Below are positions 1-9,760 of a stretch of 64,000 nt of DNA, piece by piece. The DNA comes from Puccinia triticina (Eukaryota > Basidiomycota > Pucciniomycetes > Pucciniales > Pucciniaceae), in the NCBI RefSeq assembly GCF_026914185.1, contig NC_070573.1, positions 4,271,501 through 4,335,500 of the forward strand. Reading direction: 5' to 3'. The first letter of the stretch is position 1, and each line of letters begins with the position of its first letter. The position numbers and the translations under genes are program-made. The notes under the pieces are model-generated. The model was not told the origin of the DNA. It saw only the letters and a program-made list of their open reading frames with translations, and made no database searches.

Positions 1-1
1 A

Positions 2-1525
2 TGCACTCAAGGTTTTCGACAGACGCACGGCCTCAACTTTGAGGCAAAATACGCTCCTACCGGCAAACCCGCGTCTCTTCGCTTTCTGCTCTCTTTCGCG
101 GTCAACAACGGCTTGGAGATACATCAACTTGATGTTAGGAGTGCCTCTCTAACTTGCCCTTTGGAGGATAAGGTCACTGTCCTCCCGCCGCCGGGATTGG
201 ATTGTCCGCCAAACTCTGTTCTGGAACTAAAGAAGGCCATCTACGGACTTCGGCAGGCGCCACTCGTCTGGTATAAGCGTTTATCAAACTACCTCTTCTC
301 TCTTGGCTTCAAAGCAGCTGTTTCCGATCCATGCGTCTTCTGGCGTGTAGCTAGCGATGGCAAACCGGCAACCTGGATATTCGCCCACGTTGATGACTTA
401 GTCATCATAAGCAAGCAACCTGCAGTCTTCAAACAAGAAATGGAAGCGGAATTTGAAATTAAGTACATGGGAAAGGCTGAATTTCTCTTGGGGATGAACA
501 TTGAGCGATTCCGGGATGGCCTGCAGATAAATCAAACTCAATACATCGAGAGAAAGCTGCAAGAGTTTGGACTTGAACATCTCCATCCTGCCTCATGCCC
601 TTTGAACCCTTGGGAATATCTCAAGAAGGCGTCAGAAAGTGAACTTCAGGCATTTGCGGCTACTGGAGTAAGTTACCGTGCGCTGGTAGGGTCTCTCAAC
701 TATCTGAGCATTCTTACGCGGCCCGATATCGCCTTTGCTGTCAGCACCTTGTCTCAATACCTGGAAAAACCAGGCATCAAACACTATCATGCTGCTGTAC
801 AAGTCTTTTGGTACCTGAACGGAACCAAGTCCATCGGCCTCACATATGTCAAGCAGGAAAACTCGCAAGTCACAGCCTATGTTGACGCTGACTGGGGCAA
901 TTGCCCCGACACCAGGCGAGCAACTAAAGGCTTTGTTGTCCAATCAGGCGCTCACCTCATCAACTGGAAGTCGTCGAAACAACCAACGGTGTCTCTTTCC
1001 ACGACGGAGGCAGAGTACAAGGCACTCTTGGACCTTGGCCAAGACCTAGCCTGGGCTGCGAATCTCGGCGAGGAAACCCTCATTCTCTCAAGCTGCATTG
1101 GGTTCAAGGTCTACATTGACAACTGTGGAGCCATGGATCTGGCGAAGAGTGAGACGTTGCAGAATGGCTTCTGCACAAAGCATATGGCAATCAGACTCCA
1201 CTTCGTCCGAGAACTCATTGTGATTGGTCTAATTCTCACAATTTACGTCAAGACTACCAAAAATGCAGCTGACTTTCTCACCAAGCCAACCGGGAGGACA
1301 TTCATTCGAAAGTCACTCGCAAAACTATTGGTCATTCAAATTCCGGGGTCTGCTTCGCATCTTGCAACTCGAAGCACGGGAGGCTGTGAGATTACACGCC
1401 TAGGTGGACGGCCGCATTCCCATAAATTGGGAAAGCGGCCGGGATCTACATTAGCTGCGGAAAATGGTAAGCAAAGCAAACCATCTCCGCAGTCCAAAAC
1501 TGGTTCTGCGGGGTTGCAAAGCTGA
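2..1525 (+). CDS. Ty1/copia Pol, C-terminal part (reverse transcriptase and RNase H), partial
   Basis: The frame is open from base 2, so the gene starts outside the window. The protein is the end of a copia polyprotein. The palm of reverse transcriptase shows AIYGLRQAP (about 238-264) and the catalytic block FAHVDDLVI (388-414), with a conserved DD pair. RNase H follows: YVDADWGNCPDTRR near 880-920, STTEAEYKALL near 1000-1028 and YIDNCGAMDLA near 1113-1145, then the usual C-terminal KTTKNAADFLTKP near 1250-1287. After this the frame runs on for about 80 residues with no copia match that I recognise, so the true stop may have been lost. Integrase, protease and gag are not in the window. No stop interrupts the visible part, but it is only a fragment here. 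Confidence 0.9.
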   Translation, partial: CTQGFRQTHGLNFEAKYAPTGKPASLRFLLSFAVNNGLEIHQLDVRSASLTCPLEDKVTVLPPPGLDCPPNSVLELKKAIYGLRQAPLVWYKRLSNYLFSLGFKAAVSDPCVFWRVASDGKPATWIFAHVDDLVIISKQPAVFKQEMEAEFEIKYMGKAEFLLGMNIERFRDGLQINQTQYIERKLQEFGLEHLHPASCPLNPWEYLKKASESELQAFAATGVSYRALVGSLNYLSILTRPDIAFAVSTLSQYLEKPGIKHYHAAVQVFWYLNGTKSIGLTYVKQENSQVTAYVDADWGNCPDTRRATKGFVVQSGAHLINWKSSKQPTVSLSTTEAEYKALLDLGQDLAWAANLGEETLILSSCIGFKVYIDNCGAMDLAKSETLQNGFCTKHMAIRLHFVRELIVIGLILTIYVKTTKNAADFLTKPTGRTFIRKSLAKLLVIQIPGSASHLATRSTGGCEITRLGGRPHSHKLGKRPGSTLAAENGKQSKPSPQSKTGSAGLQS

Positions 1526-2420
1526 CACATCAATTTGATGTTTTGCAGATTCAACTCCAACGACCAGCAGACTCAGGCTTGCGGAAAATCCCGGCTCCCA
1601 GTCTTTAAGAGCAAGAATATCAGCTAACACCAAAGGTGAGCAGCTGATGCTTAAACTCAAAGACCAGGCTAAATGCTAAACCCAAACTATCCCTAAAGAC
1701 TTAGACTCTCAGGAAAAAACCGCTCGAACCAACTCCACTCAAAGAGAAAGGAAAACAGTTGGTGAGTAACGTTGTCCAAGCTAAGCAAAAGAAGTAAAAG
1801 GTTGATAAGGAGCGTGCTTATTCTTCTAGCAGGAAAAGCTGAAATCCTCAGCCGCTTCGCGAGTAGATAATCGCAGGGATCCTAAGGGCCAAAAAAGGCA
1901 AAAGGGTGTAAGAACGCACGAGACTCTCACTCAGAGAAACAAGGAGCCTAAAAGCTAATACGCTACATTGCTTCCCAGGTCACTCTGGCACAAGTCGATA
2001 CCGGCGCATCTTACACTTCTCATTTCTCATTATTCTCAGTAGAGAGCGGCCTATCGCCTGCTCTTAGGTAATTCTCAACTACCTTTTCTCTCTATTTGTT
2101 TCTACGCTACAGTATCATGTTTAGATTCTGATAGAGAAATAAATCTTAGTTGCTTGAGTTCTTTCAAATTGTAGGCGGGGAAAGAAAATTGTCAATTGTT
2201 GGAAGGCCCAGTGGAGGGGTAAACTTGGTGACTCACCAATAATGGGAAAAAGATTTTTGGGTGGTTGGGGATCTGGGATGGCTGGCTGGAGTGGCAGTTG
2301 GTTGCAGCTGGTTGCTGGGTTGGTCCGGCTGAGATGTGGGTGGGGAGGTGGGTCTGGGTTGGGGGGCATTTTGGGGAGAGAAGGAGAACAGGAATGTGTT
2401 GAAAGAATAGTAAAGGCAAT
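1526..2420. other. 3' flank of the copia fragment, no gene seen
   Basis: No convincing gene. The sequence after the copia stop probably contains element 3' sequence or an LTR, but only one copy is in the window, so no border can be fixed. Positions 2260-2390 are a G/T-rich low-complexity stretch; open frames there on either strand are composition artefacts. Confidence 0.4.
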
Positions 2421-2536
2421 GCTGCAACAATTACAATACATGTATTGTATAGGCTATACATTGTATTGTATTTTCATGCAGATACATTCAATTATGATAA
2501 ATATGTTTTGTATTGGTTTCACCAAACAATTACAAT

Positions 2537-2993
2537 TGTAACAAACATATTGTTTATTATGGATTAATATATGCTTTATGTGTTAACTGTTAAGCTGACT
2601 AACAAGATGATTGGCAAATGAATCTTCTTGGCTTCTGTCATCAAATACAATCGCGCATGATCCATGACGTATTTCTTAAACATTATATGTTTTCATCAAA
2701 TTCCTGCGCAAACTTTGTCTTTATGTTGTTCTCTTTGAAAACCGGTTGTTCCTCTTTTCCTCTCTTCCTCAATTGGAATAGTCTTCATCATTATCTCCTC
2801 AGAAATCTAAAATATCATTATCAACAAAAATCAAACAAACTCTATCATAAATTGAGTTATCCCTTATAAGGGTTTCTATTGCACCTTGCTTAGAACCTAA
2901 ATCTATTTACTATCCAAGCATTGGCAAGTTTTCCTCTCGGAGTAAACCTCATAGCCTATACATATCGAATTGGGTAGTAGCCTGATCCTCACA
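2537..2993 (+). repeat. 5' LTR of the decayed gypsy element
   Basis: 457 bp, TG...CA termini. It aligns over its whole length with 6505-7082 once the 118-bp MITE plus the 3-bp duplicated site are removed from the latter (578 - 121 = 457). Many point differences show that the insertion is old. This copy also preserves the empty target site of that MITE (AAATCTAAAATATC near 2809). Confidence 0.85.
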
Positions 2994-3060
2994 GTTATAT
3001 TCCGATCATTTGAAAATACTATTGTAACTTTATATTTCCAATTTTATTTACCCTACAACA

Positions 3061-3552
3061 ATGTCTGAAGTCTCTGATATTGCTCCCATCACTCCTCTTC
3101 AAATTTCTCCCGCTTTCACCCCTTCTCCACCTCTGGCTTCCAATCTTCCAATTCCTAACTCCACCCAGCAATCTTTTTTCATTCACACTCCATCCCCGTT
3201 CAATCATAATTCCCCATCATTCAGGTTGTTTTTGCCTCAATATATCCCTACCACCTCTCCACAACCACAACCACAAGCACAACAGGGCCCTTTGACCACC
3301 CGTACTGATCATCCAGCGCAGCAAGGTCCTTCGACTTCCGGTAAAAATTGTGAGGCGGGACAGCTCTTTGTTGACAATGACATGTTGGCTCTTCTTTCCA
3401 ACTTACAAGTCGACAATTCGACACAGTCAACGGTGATCCAGGAGCAAGCTGTGTCGATTGCTCTTTTGAACGCGCAGGCTCAACAAGACAAGACAGCAAT
3501 TACCAATCTGCAGGCCGAGACAAAGAATATTAAGGATATTTTTCATGCCTAA
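3061..3552 (+). pseudogene. Gag-like N-terminal frame of the decayed gypsy element
   Basis: An ATG 67 bp behind the 5' LTR opens a 163-codon frame. The product starts MSEVSDIAPITPLQ and is rich in Pro, Gln and Ser up to about residue 100. A predicted helical stretch follows (LLSNLQVDNSTQSTVIQEQA, and on to KNIKDIF). A TAA stop follows, and the same frame stays open for a further 70 codons. Position and composition fit the start of a gypsy gag, and no zinc knuckle is reached. I assign it by position rather than by a family motif. Confidence 0.55.
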
Positions 3553-3793
3553 CTGATGAAAACTCAAGCCTCACATGATCAGTTGATTGCTCATCTTTGG
3601 GTTATTTTCCAGGGTTCCACTAATTTGTTGGGTGGAAGCTGGTTGGGTTGTTTGGAGGTCGCCAGTTCTCAACCTGCGGTTTCCTGCATATTTGTAGGGC
3701 CTCCTCATCAATCCCACATTTTTTTACTGGGGCTCCTTGTGAAACTAAAAACTTCTGTTTCACAATGAGAAATTCTTTTGAGCAAATCAGGGA

Positions 3794-4639
3794 CACTACA
3801 ACCTGTACCTCATATCCCATATGGGTTATCTGGTAAAAACACCAGGATATTTGGTATCATCATTTTTTTCCTTTGTCTGTGGCAACAACATGTCACAGGC
3901 AATTCAATTCACAACATGTCACATACATGTCACAGCATGTGACAGACATGTCACAGCATGTGACAGACATGTCACAACATGTGACAGACATGTCACAGCA
4001 TGTGACAGACATGTCACAGCATGTGACAGACATGTCACAGCATGTGACAGACTTGTCACAGCATGTGACAGACTTGTCACAGCATGTGACAGACTTGTCA
4101 CAGCATGTGACAGACTTGTCACAGCATGTGACAGACTTGTCACAGCATGTGACAGACTTGTCACAGCATGTGACAGACTTGTCACAGCATGTGACAGACA
4201 TGTCACAGCATGTGACAGACATGTCACAGCATGTGACAGACATGTCACAGCATGTGACAGACATGTCACAGCATGTGACAGACATGTCACAGCATGTCAC
4301 AAACATTTCACAAGATGCTACACAAAGAAGCCTCTTGTGAAATGTCTGTAACATCCTGTGAAATGTCTGTGACATACTGTGAAATGCCTGTCACATGCTG
4401 TGAAACATCTTAGACATGCTGTGAGATGTCTGTGACATGTTGTGAAATGTTTGTGACATGCTGTGAAATGTTTGTGACACGTTGTGACTTGTCTGTAACA
4501 TGTTGTGACTTGTCTGTGACATGTTGTGAATTGCCTGTGACATGTTGTTGCCACGGACAAAGGAAAAAAATGATGATACCAAATATCCTGGTGTTTTTAC
4601 CAGATAACCCGTATGGGATATGAGGTACAGGTTGTAGTG
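3794..4639. mobile_element. Non-autonomous CACTA-type (EnSpm) element built of subterminal repeats
   Basis: The ends are inverted copies: CACTACAACCTGTACCTCAT from 3794, and its reverse complement ending at 4639. The inverted match continues inward for about 100 bp, through the ATATTTGGTATCATCATTTT-like segment. The flanking trinucleotide is GGA on both sides (3791-3793 and 4640-4642). CACTA termini with a 3-bp duplication are the hallmark of EnSpm/CACTA elements. The interior is almost only a 21-bp tandem repeat, in one orientation on the left and in the inverse orientation on the right. No transposase is present. It sits inside the gypsy remnant. Confidence 0.8.
3917..4310. repeat. 21-bp tandem array inside the CACTA-type element
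   Basis: About 18 head-to-tail units of CATGTGACAGACATGTCACAG. A block in the middle has CTTGTCACAG instead of CATGTCACAG (about 4048-4190). TGTCACA and TGTGACA within each unit are inverted copies, so every unit can form a short palindrome. Divergent units in the opposite orientation follow from about 4330 to 4550 (TGTGACATGYTGTGAAATG). The array is open in several frames on both strands only because 21 is a multiple of three. Confidence 0.95.
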
Positions 4640-5957
4640 GGAACAGTTCAATACCAAGAAGCAAAAGATCTTGTGGATCTCCGGGTATTTTTGCGCGGGT
4701 CCTGGTCGTATGGATGGTGAGGTTCCTTCTTATACATGGTGGCGAGGTTTACTTTCCAATAATGCGGCAGCTCTCAAGGCGTCTTCTGAGATGGATTATG
4801 TTATAGCTGAGCTCCATGACATTGACTCCTTTATACATCTCATTGAGCGCACATTTGCTAATCACCATGTGCTATCCCTTCACGCCGCGGCAGCTAAGCC
4901 TTGCAAACGACATTGGCACGGCACAGTCAACAAATGTATTGTTGGAATTAGACCTGAACGGTGACCGCTAGATTTCATTCAACCAATGAGAGGGTCCTTG
5001 CTTTGCACAACAACGTCAACTGCAAGGGAAAAATGATTTCTTGTTGGAAACCCTTTCAGTTTTTGTAGACCCATGTGCGCCATGGTGTTGTCTACCCGTC
5101 GGTTTCACAGACTTCTCCATCCGACTTGAGACCTCTTTGAATGGGAGAAGAATTTGCATAGTGTTTGCAGCGCATCCCACAGAATAGCCAGGCCAATGCC
5201 CTTCAATTCACATTGCGTTGGTTACTGGGGGCAGTGTAAGTCATCAAACTCAGACGGATATAATAAAAATTTGAGTTAGCTTAACAATTGCACTTTGGCT
5301 GGAAGTATACCAAATCAAATGGCTCGCACCACGCTGTGGGGTAGATGATGCCCAATTCACTAATCTGGACGCATTTGCAAGGTCTTCCGGATGGATGGTC
5401 ATTGGGCTGAGGATTGCTTCTGTGTATTTCATGTGGAGGAACCTGACCAAAGACAATGGTCATTGTTCAAGCAAGCAGCAGTTTCCTTTGACAATTACTC
5501 TTGCGTGACGTGAAACCAAGGTCAAGTCCTCTCAACAATGTCATTTCAGGCTATGCAAGATATAAATCAAGTTCTCCCAACAATTGCTCAAAGTGTCCTT
5601 GAGTGGAAGAACCAAATTTTGCCAAAACCATAGCAATTGTCATATTTTTTGCGCTATTCAAACATTTCCGCACCTACTTTGTACCTGATGGATGAAACCA
5701 GTCTTCAATCACTCAAATATCAACTTTCTTTCATTTTAACCGTGCAGCAGTTTCTTGTCAGATAAGACACTGATTCCAGCCGCAAGGAGGTACTTCAAAG
5801 TTAGGTTTCAACCTGACATGCTTCTGGTTTCATTTCTCACGTGACTTTTTCCTTGTGAGACAACAGATCTTGATGCACAAAGAGGATGGTCATGAGAAAT
5901 TTAGTTCTAGAGGTCATCAACTTTTCAAGGCCTTGAGTTCCTCATATTCTAAGACAA
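4640..5957. other. Unassigned internal segment of the decayed gypsy element
   Basis: No gene with recognisable motifs. Short frames (for example near 4671-4964) lack retroelement signatures. Because a Helitron-like 3' terminus ends at 5986, part of this stretch may be a non-autonomous Helitron lying to the left of it, but I could not locate a 5' TC terminus. Confidence 0.3.
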
Positions 5958-5986
5958 GCGGCGGTGCAGCCGCCCTAAAAGTCTAG
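5958..5986 (+). other. Helitron-type 3' terminus (hairpin plus CTAG, followed by T)
   Basis: The sequence GCGGCGGTGCAGCCGCC can form a GC hairpin. It is followed by CTAAAAGTCTAG and then T at 5987. A short GC hairpin about 10 bp before CTRR, with T as the next flanking base, is the standard Helitron 3' end. The same hairpin-plus-GTCTAG/ACTCTAG arrangement occurs on the minus strand at 31911-31945, next to real Helitron helicase coding sequence. Confidence 0.55.
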
Positions 5987-6002
5987 TTATAATAAAGGGA
6001 AG

Positions 6003-6488
6003 AGGGAGGCTCCGGTTTACCGCAAGGGCAACCAGGTCTTGTTATTAAGGAAATTTATTCAGTCGTGTTGTGTTAACTCCAAATTATATTACAGGTATAT
6101 TGGGCCATTCAATGTAATTAAAATGGTAGGCCCAAATGCCGTAGAACTGGATTTATCTTCTGACTATCCTAAACTTCATCCTGTATTTAATGTATCATTA
6201 CTGACACATTATGTTACTCCTTCAAGTGTTGCGGGTTGGTTATCAAATTTGGGAATCAAAGATAAATATTACACCAATGAGTAAATTGTGGATTGGTCTA
6301 ACATCAAGGCAGTTCTTGATGCTAAAGGGAAGTTTGATTATTTGATTTCGTGGCATAACTCTACGCCGGGAGAAGACGCTTGGGTTTCTTAGAATCATAT
6401 CCCGGTGGCTGCTAATAAATTCTTAGATAATTTTTGGCGGTTGGCGGAGATGAATAAGAAGAATAAGGTAAAGACAACTGAGGTGTAG
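6003..6488 (+). pseudogene. Gypsy integrase C-terminus plus chromodomain-like tail, with stops
   Basis: The frame reads VYRKGNQVLLLRKFIQ, then YYRYIGPFNVIKMVGPNAVE and YPKLHPVFNVSLLTHY. This is the GPF/Y module and the 'HPVFHVSLL' block that end the integrase of chromodomain-containing gypsy elements. After a TAA (6282-6284) the same frame continues as VDWSNIKAVLDAKGKFDYLI and SWHNSTPGEDAW, a recognisable chromodomain core, with one more stop (TAG) before the NHIP motif. The upstream catalytic D,D-35-E core is absent. Two in-frame stops and the missing core make it a relic. Confidence 0.8.
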
Positions 6489-6504
6489 TAGGCAAGGCTT
6501 ATTT

Positions 6505-7082
6505 TGTAACAAATATATTGTTTATTATGGATTAATATATGCTTTATGTGTTAACTGTTAAGCTGACTAACAGGATGATTGGCAAATGAATCTCCTTGGC
6601 TTCTGTCATCAAATACGATTGCGCATGATCCATGACATATTCCTTAAACATTCTATGTTTTCATCAAAATCCTGTGCAAACTTTGTCTTTATGTTGTTCT
6701 CTTTGAAAACCGGTTGTTCCTCTTTTCCTCTCTTTCTCCATTGGAATATTCTTTATCATTATCTCCTCAGAAATCTAAGGCCCCGTTTGGAGCCAATATA
6801 ATTGCGCAATATAATCTGGAATTTTGGGACGTCACATAGGATGTCAGGAAAAAAAATTCATATATTGCCCGGATTATATCAGCTCCAAACGGGGCCTAAA
6901 ATATCATTATCAACAAAAATCAAACAAACTCTATCATAAATTGAGTTATCCATTATAAGGGTTTCTATTGCACGTTGCTTAGAACCTAAATCCAGTTACT
7001 ATCCAAGCATCGGCGAGTTTTCCTCTCGGAGTAAACTTCATAGTCTATACATAGCAAATTGGGTAGTAGCCTGATCCTCACA
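6505..7082 (+). repeat. 3' LTR of the decayed gypsy element, interrupted by a MITE
   Basis: TGTAAC at 6505 to CTCACA at 7082. It matches the 5' LTR apart from the insertion at 6779-6896 and scattered substitutions. Confidence 0.85.
6779..6896. mobile_element. Harbinger-like MITE, 118 bp, with an empty-site reference
   Basis: Terminal inverted repeats GGCCCCGTTTGGAGC (left) and its reverse complement (right), flanked by TAA on both sides (6776-6778 and 6897-6899). The other LTR of the same gypsy element has AAATC-TAA-AATATC with no insert, which proves the borders and the 3-bp target duplication. TSD TWA with GGCCCCGTTTGG-type ends fits PIF/Harbinger MITEs. Related ends occur at 16254-16413 and at 32875/53976. 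Confidence 0.9.
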
Positions 7083-7433
7083 CCAGTGATACATATGTAC
7101 AGCTTTTGGAAAAAATTACGACACAGATACATTTATTTTGATATTTTTCCAATACAATACAGTGAAATACAAGTACATGTATTGTACTTGTTGCACCGTT
7201 GGTATAGGGGAGGTGGCTGAAAAAAAAAGTTTGTCGGATTCACAGGCTGCCGGAGCCGCAAGCTTTTTGAGAATGGCTGTATGCGCTCCTGCCAGAAGAA
7301 TATTCAAGATTATGTAATCACAGCAGAAGGGGCTGCGGGAGTGCAGACAGGGGGCTTAGCCGCGTGCAGTCGCCCCTCTCACGGCGCCCCCAGGCTCCAC
7401 CCGAGCAAGCTCAAGCTCAACTTCCACTTCAAA

Positions 7434-9760
7434 ATGTTCAAGAAAGCCCACACCACCAAACCCGCCTACCCCATCTCCGGCTCAGCAAAGAAGAAACTCA
7501 CCAGCCAACTCAACCTCGCCCCACACGAACTCAGCAACGCAACCATCACGATTGCCAAAGCATACAACCATCTCCACCAAGCACTGACGATCTACTATCA
7601 CGCGAAGGAGCCAATCTACTTCCAGATCAGCAAGAATGACAACAACCAACTCATCCCAACCATCTACACCCTCCTCAGAAACCCAGAACTGCTCCCCAGA
7701 ATCACCACCAACCAGCTCGTGCTCGACAAACTGGCCCAGGGCGCAGACCTCATGATCCCTGGCTTGCTCAAAACTCAGCTCGAACAACTCCCCGACCTCA
7801 AGAAAAACCAACTCGTCTCCGTCTCCGGACCCAACCCCCACGACCCCATCTGGGCCGTCGGATTCCTGGCAGACGACATCGCCAACCTGATCAGCGCCGA
7901 CACCGGAAAAGCAGTCATCACTGTTGAGTACCAAGCACCAAGATACCCCTAAATACACCCATATATATACATCTAAAATCAAATACTGGCAGATCCACAC
8001 CCAAAATGACTACCTCTGGAATTCCGGCCCCAGAAGAATCCCTGAACGATTGGCAGAGCCCGCGGTGGCAGAAGAACCACAGCTCGAGAAACTCTCGTTG
8101 GAGGACGAGAGTCCCACGAGCCAGTCAGCGAGTCCCAGTCAGCCCGCAGTGAAAGCAGTAACCAAGCCACCCGCCCAAGGTACGTGTTTCCCGCGCCGAG
8201 CAATCCTGAAGACCAGTGGATGATAGAGCAAGATATGTCTAGATAGACGTCGATCGGTTCCTGCAGTCGGCCCTGCTGATGACGCTCTGGAAGGGCGACC
8301 GGCTGGAAGCCGAGCTGCCCATGCCCGCCTCGCTCTTCTACTCCGACCACATCCTCCCCAACCGGCCCTGCGAATGTCCCAAAGCCGTCGCCGTCAAAGA
8401 CTCGAGTGCTAAGAACTTGGCCAAGTGGATCAAACTCGCGCACAAGAGCGGCTTCATCAAGGCTAAGGAGGAGCGCAAGGGCGCGGAAACTATGGTCGTC
8501 GCTCTCAACCTCGAGCACCCCGAGTAGGTGTCCACACTCCCCTCATTCATTCTCCAAGGTTGCTGTCTTCTGATCGGGAGAACGTAGGCTCGCAACGTTC
8601 TCCAAGTTCCGCACAATCGCCGACCAGGAAAAGGAGGACTCCAAGCACGACCCCGGCACCCAGGAGGCAGAAGCAAAGCCCTCGTCCTCGGCGTGGACCC
8701 TGCCGAAGACGGAGATTGTGGAGCTGTTTCGGGCCAAGAAAGAGGCGGGCGTTTTGTGCTGGATATGGCAGACAGAGCTAGAGTAAGCGCGGTTCCCCCC
8801 TCCTCCAACAGAGATAGCGCTGACTGACTGGCGGCGTGTTGGGAGCAGCCAAGAAGGGCTGCATCCGCGCCACGCGGTCAAGCGCGCCCTGGCGGCTTAC
8901 CTGAACGCCCAAGTGGCCCCGCCGACCGGAGGCTCGAAGCCGGTCGACCGCAGCCTCGTCCGGCCCGACCCGGTCCTCATCCAGGCCCTTCCGCCCGACA
9001 CTCTCCCTGACGGGCCCGTCTCCAGGAACAAGTTGGCCGAGATCGTGCTCGAGCAGGCTTTCGAGCCTTGGTGGAGACTCGTGCGCGACAACGTGCTCGT
9101 CGTCGAAAGGTATATCCCCCTCTCCCCATAAAGATGCTTGGTTGGACTGACCGGGCGTCTGCTTTGTGTGTGTGTTGGGAAATAGGAAAGGACAGATGCC
9201 CGGCATCGTGATCAAGATGAAGAAAAAGGCCGGGCCCAAACAGGCCACGTTGGTTGCTGGTCAGCTCCCTCTCCTCACTGCATGTTTCCAACAAATAAAG
9301 CTGTGCACTGATAGGTCGTCTTTGTGGGTTTCGGACTCTAGGAGTGGAGGTGTTTGGGATTGAGCCAATCAGACTGGCCAAGGAGCTTAAGGTTCTGTGT
9401 GCGGGGAGCACGACCAGTTGAGTGTTTCCGTTCTCTCTCTCTCTCTTCGACCGCCCCCGAATATCTCTGGGCTTCAGGACCATCTGATGGAGTAAGTCTG
9501 GGACGATGTGTATGTGTGTGTGTGTGTATGCGACCATAGCCCATCCAGTCCCGTCGAACCACCCATCGACGGCCGCCTTATCCCTTGCCACTAAACACAT
9601 CCTGCCCCAACTCACCGCCCACTTCCTCGACAACCTGCACTACGCGTCCGAGCCCGGAGGGCTCGTCGAGGTCGAGTGTCAGGGCGATCGACGCACCTTC
9701 ATCCAGACCCTCCTCGTCGAGAAGTTCGGGGTTCCCAAGGCGTTCGTCACCGTTCTTTGA
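7434..9760 (+). CDS. TMA64: eIF2D-like translation factor (Tma64), spliced
   Basis: Eukaryotic initiation factor 2D (ligatin; Tma64 in yeast) binds the 40S subunit and acts in GTP-independent tRNA delivery and in recycling of 40S after termination, in the cytosol. I read eight exons: 7434-7922, 7993-8179, 8247-8523, 8588-8782, 8849-9109, 9186-9259, 9342-9416 and 9549-9760. All junctions are GT-AG and keep frame, giving 589 aa. The start MFKKAHTTKPAYPISGSAKK matches the eIF2D N-terminus, so the upstream in-frame extension is not used. A PUA domain follows (PHDPIWAVGFLADDI to IHTQNDYLW). A SWIB/MDM2-like part covers FYSDHILPNRP and SGFIKAKEERKGAE. The C-terminal SUI1 fold covers PGIVIKMKKKAG, VEVFGIEPIRLAKEL and CAGSTT, then VECQGDRRTFIQTLLVEKFG. 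The last acceptor could also be at 9539, which adds three residues. No lesions seen. Confidence 0.9.

Larger units (their letters stand above)
2537..7082 (+). mobile_element. Decayed Ty3/gypsy (chromodomain type) LTR retrotransposon
   Basis: Two direct repeats that begin TGTAACAAA and end CCTCACA flank the block (2537-2993 and 6505-7082). Between them are a gag-like frame, and an integrase C-terminus with a chromodomain-like tail next to the 3' LTR, which is the gene order of chromoviruses. Protease, reverse transcriptase and most of integrase are missing. Their place is taken by a CACTA-type element (3794-4639) and unrecognised sequence that ends in a Helitron-like terminus at 5986. The 5-bp flanks (ACAAT and CCAGT) do not match, so the TSD has decayed or the copy is recombinant. 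Confidence 0.8.
2421..7193. mobile_element. Small inverted-repeat element split into two halves by a gypsy insertion
   Basis: The outer ends are inverted copies. 2421-2444 reads TGCAACAATTACAATACATG and the reverse complement of the right end (to 7193) reads TGCAACAAGTACAATACATG. Looser similarity with many TACAATACA/TTGTATTG motifs continues to 2536 and back to 7083. The simplest reading is a roughly 230-bp MITE into which the LTR element 2537-7082 inserted. I found no clear target-site duplication for the outer element, so the superfamily stays open. Confidence 0.5.

Noticed and set aside
3905..4320. CRISPR-like array
   Set aside because: Units are contiguous with no unique spacers, in a eukaryotic genome, within a CACTA-ended element.
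3821..4657. Long open frames on both strands over the 21-bp array (proteins of repeated HVTACDR, DMSQHVT, CCDMSVT units)
   Set aside because: Produced by a repeat whose period is a multiple of three; they are equally open in several frames and lack any other sequence.
2537..7082. 5-bp target duplication of the decayed gypsy element
   Set aside because: ACAAT and CCAGT do not match; no duplication claimed.
7281..7433. N-terminal extension of the eIF2D gene
   Set aside because: The family starts with MFKK at 7434; the upstream 51 codons have no similarity and do not resemble the family start.
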